A DNA stretch of 30,486 nt. Origin: Mageeibacillus sp. UBA5770 (lineage in GTDB: Bacteria; Bacillota_A; Clostridia; Saccharofermentanales; Saccharofermentanaceae). This document shows, one piece after another, positions 23,331 to 30,486 of this stretch. The notes under the pieces were generated by a model, which saw nothing but the letters and a program-made list of their open reading frames with translations, did not search any database and was not told the origin of the DNA. The position numbers and the translations under genes were made by a program. The number at the start of each line of letters is the position of its first letter. Positions within the stretch are counted from its first letter, which is position 1. The stretch covers positions 1 through 30,486 of the forward strand of contig DIEQ01000048.1 in assembly GCA_002418705.1 (NCBI GenBank), written 5' to 3'.

Positions 23331-24344
23331 TTATTTGAGAGAAAGATCCATTACAGACGCGCCGTAGTCAATAGATGCTTTGAGCTGGACAATGCGTCCT
23401 TCACCGGTATACGCTTCTGACATGCGTTCAATGAGCATGGAAGCAGCTGTATGTCCGATCTTTTGTATCGGCTGAACACCGATCGTAAGCTTCGGGTGGT
23501 AAATCCTGGCAATTGTCTTATTCTCAAAACCGACGAACGACATATCTTCAGGAATCCGTATTCCTTTTTCACTCATATACATAAGTGCACCGACCGTCAG
23601 GTCGTAACCTGTTGTAAAAACAGCCGTAGGAGGTTCTGCGAGCTTCATAAAGTGCTTCATGCCCAAATAGCCGCTCTCCTCGGAAATATTAACCAGATGC
23701 AAAAGTTCCTGTGAAAACGGGAGACCCGCTTTTTCAAGCGCTTTACGATAACCAATAACACGGTCATCCGTAGTAATGACGCCTGCAGCTCCGCTGATAA
23801 GTCCGATCCGCTTGTGCCCGAAATTAATCAGATGCTGTGTAATCTGGACAGTAATGTCTATGTTATTGATAACGACACAATCATGGGCTTGCCCGCCTGC
23901 CTGAACATCGACAAAGACGATCGGAGTATTCTGGCTCTCAGCTCGTTCAAAATCGCCGGGCTTGACATTGATCGGCTGCATAATAATACCGTCAACCTGC
24001 TTATTCATCAGGAATTCAAGTTTGGTTCTTGCGCTTGCAGGGTCATGCTCGGAATAATCACAGATAATGGTACTGTATCCATGCTTAAAAAGTTCACTGT
24101 CAATTGTCGCGAGGATGGATACACCGAAATAATCTGCAAGACTCGGAATGAGAACTCCTACCGTCATGCTTCTTCTGGTCTTCATTCCCCGGGCAACAGT
24201 ATTAACCTGATAGTTCAGCTCAGAAATAGCCTCTTCGATCGAAACACGATTGTCATCCAGAACATTTCCGCCGTTAATGAATTTTGAAACCGTTGCTATT
24301 GAGACACCGGCTTTTTTCGCGACATCTTTGATTGTTGAAGGCAT
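23331..24344 (-). CDS. LacI-family transcriptional regulator
   Basis: Sugar-responsive type repressor of 337 residues. The N-terminal helix-turn-helix reads TIKDVAKKAGVSIATVSKFI (4-23), followed by the hinge helix VNTVARGMKTRR and a periplasmic-binding-protein-like ligand domain (TVGVLIPSLADYFG onward, DGIIMQPIN, GHKRIGLISGAAG). The length is normal. ATG 24344 has AGGAGG 11 nt upstream. No sugar-use or transport genes are adjacent, so the ligand and targets are unknown. A LacI-like site in its own leader suggests autoregulation. No terminator is visible before the rplU promoter, which begins only 11 bp after the stop. Confidence 0.93.
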   Translation of the reverse strand: MPSTIKDVAKKAGVSIATVSKFINGGNVLDDNRVSIEEAISELNYQVNTVARGMKTRRSMTVGVLIPSLADYFGVSILATIDSELFKHGYSTIICDYSEHDPASARTKLEFLMNKQVDGIIMQPINVKPGDFERAESQNTPIVFVDVQAGGQAHDCVVINNIDITVQITQHLINFGHKRIGLISGAAGVITTDDRVIGYRKALEKAGLPFSQELLHLVNISEESGYLGMKHFMKLAEPPTAVFTTGYDLTVGALMYMSEKGIRIPEDMSFVGFENKTIARIYHPKLTIGVQPIQKIGHTAASMLIERMSEAYTGEGRIVQLKASIDYGASVMDLSLK

Positions 24345-24411
24345 ACTTCTCGTGTCCTCCTATCGGCATATGTGTGCAAATTTGTCATATTGGAGTCTAA
24401 AGTCTGTTGCG

Positions 24412-24423
24412 CATAACGTTTCA
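24412..24423. promoter_or_regulatory. LacI-type operator in the lacI-like gene's leader
   Basis: TGAAACGTTATG on the minus strand, close to the symmetric TGAAACGTTTCA style of LacI-family operators with a central CG. It lies a few bases after the predicted start point. The right half matches imperfectly. Confidence 0.35.
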
Positions 24424-24434
24424 GATCAACTACT

Positions 24435-24463
24435 ATGATATCCATTCACTCTACTTCATGCAA
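24435..24463 (-). promoter_or_regulatory. Promoter of the LacI-family regulator
   Basis: Minus-strand TTGCAT (24463-24458), 17-bp spacer, TATCAT (24440-24435). Confidence 0.55.
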
Positions 24464-24482
24464 GTAAAAAGTAAAGAATTAT

Positions 24483-26111
24483 TCATATAAAAACTAACAG
24501 GGAATAGAAAACGGAAAATACGGCCGCAGACAGCCATGGTGTGCCGCCGGTGCGCCGGAAGATGTATCTTATCCAGACTCCGGAAAGCAAAGACAGAAAT
24601 AGCAGAGCACAATAAACAAGATCAGTCGACCTGCCTGACAGAATGAAATAAACCGCCATAAATGCATACGGCATCCAAAGGCTTATCCGAACAAACCGGC
24701 CGCGCTGCATCCGGGTACCGGCCGATTCCTGAGTCCCTGATTTGAGAAATTTATAATCCGTCGACAGGAGAATCCAGGAGAAAAGAAAAAGGAACAGGAA
24801 AAGTACCGCTGCCACAAGGCTGTGTGTTCCCGAAAATGTTTGCTTGATGGAAAATACATTCATAGCCCTGAGAATAAATACACCTGCGGTGAAGAAAACA
24901 GCCAGGCACAAAGTGAACAGGATCCGCTTGGCAGAAACTTTGCGATGAAGCCCGGTCCCGGGTAATAACCGCAACACAAAGACGGAATACACAGCGTAAA
25001 ATATGATTGGCCAGGCACCGAACAGCTGCGGTGCGGCCGCGACATTGAATATGTACAGAATCATAATTACAGCTGAAAACAAAGTGGCGGCCAGAGTGTT
25101 CGCAATAAACAGGTTTCTGACAGAGCCGACAGCCACAGCGGCACCGGCATTAACTTCGGGATTAACACCGGGATTAACTCCGGGATTGGTACCTGGATTA
25201 TTGCCGGTACTATTGTCGGGATCAGCTCCTGCTGTTATACCCGTCTCAGCTGTGCCGGAGGGGCCGTTTTCTGCAGTATTCTTCTTAGGCACAGGAATCG
25301 ATGCAAAGAAAAGGAACAGCCCTGCCGCAAGAAAAGTTGCTGCTAAAATCTTTATTGCAAAAGAGACTGCTGATGTCGTTCGAAAATTGACTGAGTCTCC
25401 AGCTTGAGACTCAAGAATATAGGTATCTATGTATTCGCTGACTTTTATCTGAACCTCCGGGATAAAGGCGAGGACAGACTGGCTGATCTGCTCATCTAAC
25501 GGCAGATTCCACTCACAAAAATAGCGGCTTGTGTCCGGTGAAATAAAAACAGTGGGAGCTGTCATGCCGTTGTCTTTAAGTCCCGGAAACATGGATGAGT
25601 CTTCTCCTGACAGTCTTTCATATAACGTCCGTGAAAATTCGGAATGAACAGCAAAAATAGCAATTTGAATATCCGGCTGGCGGGTTCCAAAAGCTTGAAT
25701 CTCGTCGGGACCTGTAATTTCAGGAGCCAGAAGAACTAATGCAGCTATTCTCTGATCAGCCGAAGCCGATGAAAGTGCAGGAATGCATGTCCTGCCGAGA
25801 GCAAGGAGTATTACGTGATCAGCTTCAAGGCTTTTCACAGCTGAAGCGATCTGTTTCGTCTGTTCTTCCACGGATTCTTCCGTATTAAGCCGGAGGGATT
25901 CACAGGCTATTTGATTCTTGGAAAACAGCACGTCGTAATCTGTCTGGGGAAAGGCGGATGAACCAGCCGTTATTCTCAGGACGGTGTATTGCGTGGCCCC
26001 GTCAGATTTTTCCTTTGCGGTAATCGTAAACGAGAAAAGATATAAAAGCATGATAAGAGAAATAATGATAAGGCTAAATCCTGTATATCGGATCATTTTG
26101 GTCATTTTCAT
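24483..26111 (-). CDS. Unrecognised multi-helix membrane protein with large external domain
   Basis: Protein of 542 residues that I do not recognise. Residues 10-30 form a membrane anchor. Residues 31-247 form a soluble, probably extracellular domain with alternating strands and helices (HVILLALGRTC, AALVLLAPEI, IQIAIFAVHSEF); the order recalls an alpha/beta hydrolase, but no GxSxG nucleophile elbow is present. A second helix spans about 251-271. A Gly/Asn/Pro/Val linker (about 295-322, with NPG repeats) comes from a 12-bp DNA repeat. About seven further hydrophobic helices fill residues 333-542. ATG 26111 has AGGAAAGG upstream. A terminator separates it from spoVG, leaving no room for an obvious own promoter. 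Possible roles (sensor, transporter or envelope enzyme) are guesses. Confidence 0.75.
   Translation of the reverse strand: MKMTKMIRYTGFSLIIISLIMLLYLFSFTITAKEKSDGATQYTVLRITAGSSAFPQTDYDVLFSKNQIACESLRLNTEESVEEQTKQIASAVKSLEADHVILLALGRTCIPALSSASADQRIAALVLLAPEITGPDEIQAFGTRQPDIQIAIFAVHSEFSRTLYERLSGEDSSMFPGLKDNGMTAPTVFISPDTSRYFCEWNLPLDEQISQSVLAFIPEVQIKVSEYIDTYILESQAGDSVNFRTTSAVSFAIKILAATFLAAGLFLFFASIPVPKKNTAENGPSGTAETGITAGADPDNSTGNNPGTNPGVNPGVNPEVNAGAAVAVGSVRNLFIANTLAATLFSAVIMILYIFNVAAAPQLFGAWPIIFYAVYSVFVLRLLPGTGLHRKVSAKRILFTLCLAVFFTAGVFILRAMNVFSIKQTFSGTHSLVAAVLFLFLFLFSWILLSTDYKFLKSGTQESAGTRMQRGRFVRISLWMPYAFMAVYFILSGRSTDLVYCALLFLSLLSGVWIRYIFRRTGGTPWLSAAVFSVFYSLLVFI
25145..25228. repeat. 12-bp tandem repeat (about seven units)
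   Basis: Units of the form CGGGATTAACTC, in phase with the codons, encode NPGV/NPGT-like tetrapeptides on the minus strand. The central units are nearly identical and the outer ones degenerate, the pattern of a coding minisatellite that can change length in steps of four residues. Confidence 0.8.
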
Positions 26112-26146
26112 GAATAATCCCTTTCCTGATGCTTGTCAGTCCCACG

Positions 26147-26185
26147 AAAAAAGGGCAGACTGTCTTTTATGAAAACAGCCTGCCC
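26147..26185 (-). terminator. Terminator of spoVG
   Basis: Minus-strand stem GGGCAG-G-CTGT with ACAG-T-CTGCCC (26185-26153), followed by TTTTTT (26152-26147). Confidence 0.85.
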
Positions 26186-26209
26186 ACTCAAAAGCACTTA
26201 CAACAGAAT

Positions 26210-26542
26210 TCAGGGAGTATCAATGACAACGGCCTGGGGGGCGACACTCTTGACTTCTTCGTGATGAGTCTCATCCGCCATATAATCTACAAGTGCTGAC
26301 TGATACTTCTCAAGGACGGCGCGGGACAATTCTTCACGGAATTCTGAATTAATCGGGTGAACAATATCCTTGAAGTCGCCTTCCTGAGTTCTTCTGCTCG
26401 GCATTGCAATGAAAAGTCCGTTGGATCCTTCGATTACTTTAACATCATGCACTACAAATGCGTTGTCAAAAGTAATTGAAACAATTGCTTTCATCTTGCT
26501 CTCAAGTGAAATCCTGCGAATAATAATGCTGGTAATGTCCAT
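26210..26542 (-). CDS. spoVG: SpoVG family regulator
   Basis: Small nucleic-acid-binding regulator linked to septation, sporulation and virulence-gene control in Gram-positive bacteria. The 110-residue protein starts MDITSIIIRRI and contains the conserved core AIVSITFDNAFVVHDVKVIEG, GLFIAMPSRR and FKDIVHPINSEFREEL. The last 25 residues are a variable acidic tail. ATG 26542 has GGAGGTG upstream. It is followed by a strong terminator and is divergent from murC. Presence alone does not prove sporulation, since non-spore-formers also carry it. Confidence 0.96.
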   Translation of the reverse strand: MDITSIIIRRISLESKMKAIVSITFDNAFVVHDVKVIEGSNGLFIAMPSRRTQEGDFKDIVHPINSEFREELSRAVLEKYQSALVDYMADETHHEEVKSVAPQAVVIDTP

Positions 26543-26757
26543 GCGTGTACACCTCCATTGGTCTCACGAATCTGTCAACTCGTTGTCCGTCCAGCTGCTG
26601 ATTTTAGCTTTTCAAGACGATACAAGCATTGTACTCCAGTTTTCAAAAGGAGGATACAGTGACATTTAATTTTCTATAGATGATACAAATTAAATTTTCT
26701 TGATTGTGCAGGGTACACAAACTTCATGATTTACGTGTGAAAAATCAAAACGTTGGG

Positions 26758-26763
26758 TATAAT
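26758..26763 (+). promoter_or_regulatory. -10 element of murC
   Basis: Perfect TATAAT. The best -35 candidate is TGTGAA at 26736-26741 (16-bp spacer), which is moderate. The predicted leader is about 125 nt. Confidence 0.5.
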
Positions 26764-26777
26764 GCAATAGGATGATA

Positions 26778-26876
26778 GAGGATCGTGCGCATATATAAGC
26801 GCGGCAGAATCCTCATTATATCCCAAATTATGGTTGAGAAAGTGATAGGATCACACGTAAAGACAGGCTGTGATCC
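26778..26876 (+). promoter_or_regulatory. Structured murC leader (two stem-loops)
   Basis: First stem GAGGAT (26778-26783) with ATCCTC (26809-26814) and an inner GCGC/GCGC. Second stem GGATCACA (26848-26855) with TGTGATCC (26869-26876), ending about 8 nt before the binding site. No U-run follows, so a terminator is unlikely; control of translation is possible. It matches no riboswitch class that I recognise. Confidence 0.45.
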
Positions 26877-26894
26877 CGTGAAAGAAGGAGAATC

Positions 26895-28409
26895 ATGACA
26901 ATTCAGGAGACCAGTAATTCGAAAACAGCCGGAACAGGCTCCGGCACTAAACAGGATTTATCTTTTCTGGCGCCGCACGCACGGATATATTTTGTAGGGA
27001 TCGGCGGCATCAGCATGAGCGGGCTCGCAGAAATATCCGTCCAGCTCGGATTTAAGGTCGCAGGCTCCGATATGCATCTTTCACACCGGACACATTATCT
27101 CGAAGCAAAAGGTATTCAGGTTTTTGAAGGCCATACCCAGGCGAATCTCGCGAGCTTCAAACCGGACCTTGTTGTTCATACAGCGGCTATTCTGCCGGGC
27201 AACCCCGAGCTCATTTATGCCGGGGAGAACAACATTCCATCCGTTGATCGTGCGCGTTTTCTTGGATACCTGACAGCAGGCTTTGACAGTGTCATTAATA
27301 TTTCCGGTACTCACGGCAAGACGACAACCACCTCCATGGCGTCCCTCATACTCATCGAATCCGGCCGCGAGCCAACGGTTCATCTCGGCGCTGAACTTGA
27401 TGCCTTTGGCAGTACCGTATATATGGGCAGGCCACACGGACTTTTCGTGTCGGAAGCGTGCGAATACCAACGCTCATTCCTGCAGTTCTACTCTACGACT
27501 GCGGCTATTACAAATATTGATTATGATCACGTTGACTGCTTCAGCAACCTGTCCGAAGTCATAGATGTATTCGCAGAGTTTACCGAAAAGCTTTCGGAAG
27601 GCGGCACACTGGTTATTCCTGCATTTGATCCGAATGTTGCAGAGGCAGTTCGCCGGATGCCAAAATACCGTGAACCCCTCGGGCTTTCCGATCCGAGAAT
27701 TGTCACAACAGGCAAAAAAGGTGATATATTCGAGGTTACCGGTGAGCACGCCGACGTATATGCCGATAATATTTTCTATCACGATGGATATCCGGAATTC
27801 GACGTCTATATAGATGATACCCTCTATGCGCATATCGCACTGCAGGTACCGGGTGACCATAACGTGTACAACGCACTTACAGCAATCGCATGCGCACACA
27901 TCAACGGAGGTACTCCGGAAGCGGCGGCACATGTACTTGCGTCCTTTACCGGCGCTGAAGGACGTTATTCCATAAAGGGTAAGTACAGAGGCGCAACCGT
28001 TGTGGCAGATTATGCGCACCACCCTGCAGCCGCGCGTGCTACGCTTGCAGCTGCGTCCCACATACCGCACAATAAGACATGGGTCGTATTTCAGCCTCTG
28101 ACTTTCAATCGCACAGAAGTCCTCTTTGATGATTTTGTGCAGAGCCTTCTGCCCTGTGAACACGTTCTCTTCGGCGAGATTTTTTCTGACCGGGAAATCA
28201 ATCCCGGTACAATTTCATCGTCCATGCTTGCAGACAAGATTAACGCACTCGGAGGTAATGCAGAATTTTTCAAGGATAAGCATGATATTATTCCCCGACT
28301 TAATGAGCTGGTGCATGAGGGTGATCTGATCCTTGTTCTCGGACCTGAGGATATACGTGAACTTGCCGATGACATGGTCAGAATTGAATCCAGCGAAAAT
28401 AATCCGTAA
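26895..28409 (+). CDS. murC: UDP-N-acetylmuramate--L-alanine ligase MurC
   Basis: Cytoplasmic ATP-dependent ligase adding L-Ala to UDP-MurNAc, the first amino acid of the peptidoglycan stem. The 504-residue protein has the UDP-binding loop FVGIGGISMSGLAE (from 33), the P-loop GTHGKTTT (138-145), ACEYQRSFLQF, DYDHVDCF, the GDHNVYNALTAIA motif of Mur ligases and ADYAHHPAA. The first about 28 residues are a Ser/Thr/Gly-rich extension, making it longer than the usual 440-460. ATG 26895 has AAGGAG upstream. It converges on ftsH with a shared bidirectional terminator. The related Mpl ligase has the same fold, but the Gram-positive setting favours MurC. Confidence 0.9.
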   Translation: MTIQETSNSKTAGTGSGTKQDLSFLAPHARIYFVGIGGISMSGLAEISVQLGFKVAGSDMHLSHRTHYLEAKGIQVFEGHTQANLASFKPDLVVHTAAILPGNPELIYAGENNIPSVDRARFLGYLTAGFDSVINISGTHGKTTTTSMASLILIESGREPTVHLGAELDAFGSTVYMGRPHGLFVSEACEYQRSFLQFYSTTAAITNIDYDHVDCFSNLSEVIDVFAEFTEKLSEGGTLVIPAFDPNVAEAVRRMPKYREPLGLSDPRIVTTGKKGDIFEVTGEHADVYADNIFYHDGYPEFDVYIDDTLYAHIALQVPGDHNVYNALTAIACAHINGGTPEAAAHVLASFTGAEGRYSIKGKYRGATVVADYAHHPAAARATLAAASHIPHNKTWVVFQPLTFNRTEVLFDDFVQSLLPCEHVLFGEIFSDREINPGTISSSMLADKINALGGNAEFFKDKHDIIPRLNELVHEGDLILVLGPEDIRELADDMVRIESSENNP

Positions 28410-28466
28410 CAGCCATCCACTGATATATGTTTGCATTTGCGGGCAAAGCAAAATTTATTCGGGCAA

Positions 28467-28499
28467 AAAGGCCTCCGATATAAACTATCGGAGGCCTTT
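28467..28499. terminator. Bidirectional terminator between murC and ftsH
   Basis: Perfect 14-bp stem AAAGGCCTCCGATA / TATCGGAGGCCTTT with a 5-nt loop. Flanking A and T runs let it act on both converging genes. Confidence 0.9.
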
Positions 28500-28522
28500 C
28501 GATTGTTATTAGGCATGACCTG

Positions 28523-30382
28523 TTATGCGTAAGTTACGGGGACATCTCCGCCGGAAACATAGATTGCTTCAAACTCAGGTCCCTCGATCTTCTCAATTTC
28601 AAGAAGACGGTTTGCGACAGCCTGAAGAATTTTCATCTTGCTCTTAAGGATTTCGATAACCTGGCCGTAAGCATCATTGATGATGGTCTGCACCTCTTCA
28701 TCAATAATTGCAGCTATTCTCTCGCTGTAATTCTTAACGTGACCGAAGTCTTTACCAAGGAATACTTCTTCATCACTTCCGAAAACCATATTGCCGAGCT
28801 TCTTGCTCATGCCGTATTTGGTAATCATGTCACGGGCCGTGCCGTTGCAGCTCTGAAGATCAGAAGCAGCACCCGTGCTGATCTCACCAAGGATAAGCTC
28901 TTCCGATGCGCGTCCGCCAAGTGAGATCATGATATTGTGAATCAGCTGCTGGCGGGTTGTATAATAAACATCCTCATCAGGCTTGTGTGCAGTATAACCG
29001 CCCGCGCCGCCTGCAGGAATAATGGAGACTCTCTCAACTTTATCCGTCTCCGAAACAGCACGCAGAATAACGGCATGTCCGGCTTCGTGATAAGCAGTAA
29101 GCTTCTTCTCTTTCTCGTTGATGACCCGGCTCTTCTTTTCCGGTCCAAGCATGACCTTGAAAACAGCTTCGGAAATATCAAGGTACACAATCTCCTTGGC
29201 ATTATGCTTGGCAGCATAAAGAGCAGCTTCGTTGAGAAGGTTTGCGAGATCGGCACCGGTAAAACCGGGTGTGATCTTTGCAATCTCGTGGAGGTCAACA
29301 TCCTTGCCCAGAGGCTTGTTTTTGGCGTGAACTTTCAGAATCGCTTCACGGCCTTTGATGTCAGGGCGCATAACAACTACACGACGGTCAAATCTGCCCG
29401 GTCTGAGAAGCGCCGGATCAAGAATATCCATACGGTTTGTAGCTGCAATAACGATAACGCCTTCATTTGGCCCGAAACCATCCATTTCAACAAGCAGCTG
29501 GTTAAGTGTCTGTTCGCGCTCATCGTGTCCGCCGCCCATTCCTGCACCGCGGTGGCGGCCGACAGCATCAATTTCATCGATAAATATGATACAGGGGGCA
29601 TTCTTCTTCGCATTGTCAAAAAGATCGCGGACGCGGCTTGCACCTACACCGACGAACATCTCTACAAAGTCAGAACCTGATATCGAGAAGAACGGGACTC
29701 CCGCTTCGCCTGCAACAGCTTTGGCAAGAAGTGTCTTACCTGTTCCGGGGGCGCCGAACAACAGAATGCCTCTTGGGATCTTGGCACCCAAATCCGAATA
29801 TTTTTTGGGGTTTTTCAGGAAATCAACAACTTCCTGCAGTTCTTCCTTCTCTTCATCGGCTCCTGCAACGTCGGAAAAAGTCACTTTATTCTTTGTCGGA
29901 TCATTGAGCTTTGCCTTGCTTCTTCCGAAACTCATTGCATTCTTCCCGTCTCCCTGGGCGCGGGAGAAAGAGAACCAGAGAAAAAAGCCCATGGCCGCAA
30001 CCATAATAACAATGGTAACGACACTTAGAATACTGCTGACATCAGCCGGCTCAACGTACTCGAAGCTAGTGATGTTTCCTTCTTCCTTGGCTGTCATAAG
30101 AATTCCCAGCACACGATCCATGGATAGCGGCGGGATGCTTTTCACGACATTGACAGTTGAACCGTCATCAGCCGTATAGGAGAACTTCAGCTCATATCCT
30201 GTCAGAGTAACTTTCTGCGGGTCATTTTCACCTGTCTGAATATACCCGAGGGCAGACGATAAATCGTCCTGTTTGCCTGTTGTATCACCTGCAACCCAAT
30301 AATAGGTCGCTACTACGATAATAAGCAGCAGAATCAGATAGAAAGGCGCTCCGCCGTACTTCTTCGGGGTTACCTGGCTCAT
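28523..30382 (-). CDS. ftsH: ATP-dependent zinc metalloprotease FtsH
   Basis: Membrane-anchored hexameric AAA+ protease for quality control of membrane and regulatory proteins. The 619-residue protein has helices at about 13-31 and 117-138 with a short external domain between. Walker [10 protein letters not shown] ends at 217, Walker B IIFIDEID spans 265-272, the second region of homology is near [21 protein letters not shown], and the zinc motif HEAGH is at 432-436. The length is normal. GGAGGT lies 5 nt before ATG 30382, inside the end of hpt, and the genes overlap by 4 bp, so translation is coupled. Confidence 0.98.
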   Translation of the reverse strand: MSQVTPKKYGGAPFYLILLLIIVVATYYWVAGDTTGKQDDLSSALGYIQTGENDPQKVTLTGYELKFSYTADDGSTVNVVKSIPPLSMDRVLGILMTAKEEGNITSFEYVEPADVSSILSVVTIVIMVAAMGFFLWFSFSRAQGDGKNAMSFGRSKAKLNDPTKNKVTFSDVAGADEEKEELQEVVDFLKNPKKYSDLGAKIPRGILLFGAPGTGKTLLAKAVAGEAGVPFFSISGSDFVEMFVGVGASRVRDLFDNAKKNAPCIIFIDEIDAVGRHRGAGMGGGHDEREQTLNQLLVEMDGFGPNEGVIVIAATNRMDILDPALLRPGRFDRRVVVMRPDIKGREAILKVHAKNKPLGKDVDLHEIAKITPGFTGADLANLLNEAALYAAKHNAKEIVYLDISEAVFKVMLGPEKKSRVINEKEKKLTAYHEAGHAVILRAVSETDKVERVSIIPAGGAGGYTAHKPDEDVYYTTRQQLIHNIMISLGGRASEELILGEISTGAASDLQSCNGTARDMITKYGMSKKLGNMVFGSDEEVFLGKDFGHVKNYSERIAAIIDEEVQTIINDAYGQVIEILKSKMKILQAVANRLLEIEKIEGPEFEAIYVSGGDVPVTYA

Positions 30383-30486
30383 TCATTACCTCCATCAAGT
30401 GCCAGAATACAAACATCCGGCAGGTTGCGATATTTTCCGTCATAGTCTAGTCCGTAACCAATTATAAATTCATCCGGAATCTTCAT
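30379..30486 (-). CDS. hpt: Hypoxanthine phosphoribosyltransferase, C-terminal end (cut by window edge)
   Basis: The last 35 codons of a gene entering from the right edge. The sequence [22 protein letters not shown] is the highly conserved C-terminal part of purine-salvage HPRT, with GYGLDY and YRNLP. The stop overlaps the ftsH start by 4 bp; hpt-ftsH is a widespread gene order in Firmicutes. The ATG at 30486 is internal methionine or chance, as the conserved domain must continue upstream. Confidence 0.9.
   Translation of the reverse strand: MKIPDEFIIGYGLDYDGKYRNLPDVCILALDGGNE

Larger units (their letters stand above)
26543..26894. other. Divergent control region between spoVG and murC
   Basis: About 350 bp without a long gene. 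It holds a good murC -10 at 26758-26763, a structured murC leader with two hairpins, and a strong AAAGGAGG at 26646-26653 followed only by a 6-codon GTG frame (26659-26679). I found no convincing sigmaA promoter for spoVG; it may depend on another sigma factor. Confidence 0.55.

Noticed and set aside
26547..26579. TTGACA at 26579-26574 (minus strand) as spoVG promoter
   Set aside because: No -10 follows at 16-18 bp; that distance falls on the ribosome binding site.
27474..28163. Long minus-strand frame inside murC
   Set aside because: Its cysteine-rich composition is that of an antisense reading of murC, which is firmly identified by its motifs.

Overview
The window looks like core chromosome of an anaerobic Gram-positive bacterium of the class Clostridia, probably Lachnospiraceae or a close relative. 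The reasons are AddAB instead of RecBCD, the protease Prp beside an L27 that has a cleavable N-terminus, SpoVG, a DUF4364 protein, oxygen-defence genes typical of anaerobes (flavodiiron protein, rubredoxin), the activase of the anaerobic ribonucleotide reductase, and strong AGGAGG-type ribosome binding sites throughout. I see no tRNA, rRNA, CRISPR array, transposase or prophage gene. Most genes lie on the minus strand; tadA, plsC, the DUF4364 gene and murC are on the plus strand.

Region by region: 1-239 is the start of a small zinc-ribbon protein. At 386-10067 tadA converges on a likely operon of acyl-CoA synthetase, addB and addA (read right to left). At 10068-12877 is a lipid cluster: a PlsC-type acyltransferase diverges from the acyl-CoA synthetase, and a MarR regulator, an acyl carrier protein and a diacylglycerol-kinase-like enzyme converge on plsC. 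At 12986-18311 come pgi, trpF, two radical-SAM-linked proteins and nrdG, with an unusual palindromic element of about 98 bp between pgi and trpF. At 18622-20722 are the DUF4364 gene, the flavodiiron protein and rubredoxin. At 20826-23320 is the conserved rplU-prp-rpmA-obgE ribosome block. At 23331-26542 are a LacI-type regulator, an unrecognised nine-helix membrane protein and spoVG. At 26895-30486 are murC, ftsH and the 3' end of hpt.

How the genes work together: fatty-acid activation, carriage on ACP, acyl transfer to lysophospholipid and phosphorylation of diacylglycerol are clustered with a MarR regulator. A TTTGA-N3-TCAAA palindrome in the divergent control region resembles the FabT operator, which makes a local regulatory circuit likely. 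Rubredoxin can deliver electrons to the flavodiiron protein to reduce oxygen or nitric oxide, and the promoter of the latter overlaps a perfect inverted repeat. Prp matures L27, and Obg acts in assembly of the same 50S subunit.

I found no clearly new multi-gene system. The signals most worth a second look are the MITE-like palindrome at 16838-16935, the FabT-like operator at 10207-10219, the palindromic operator on the fprA promoter at 20408-20425, the structured murC leader, a probably leaderless tadA, an AddB without a Walker A motif, and the unrecognised membrane protein with its 12-bp tandem repeat.
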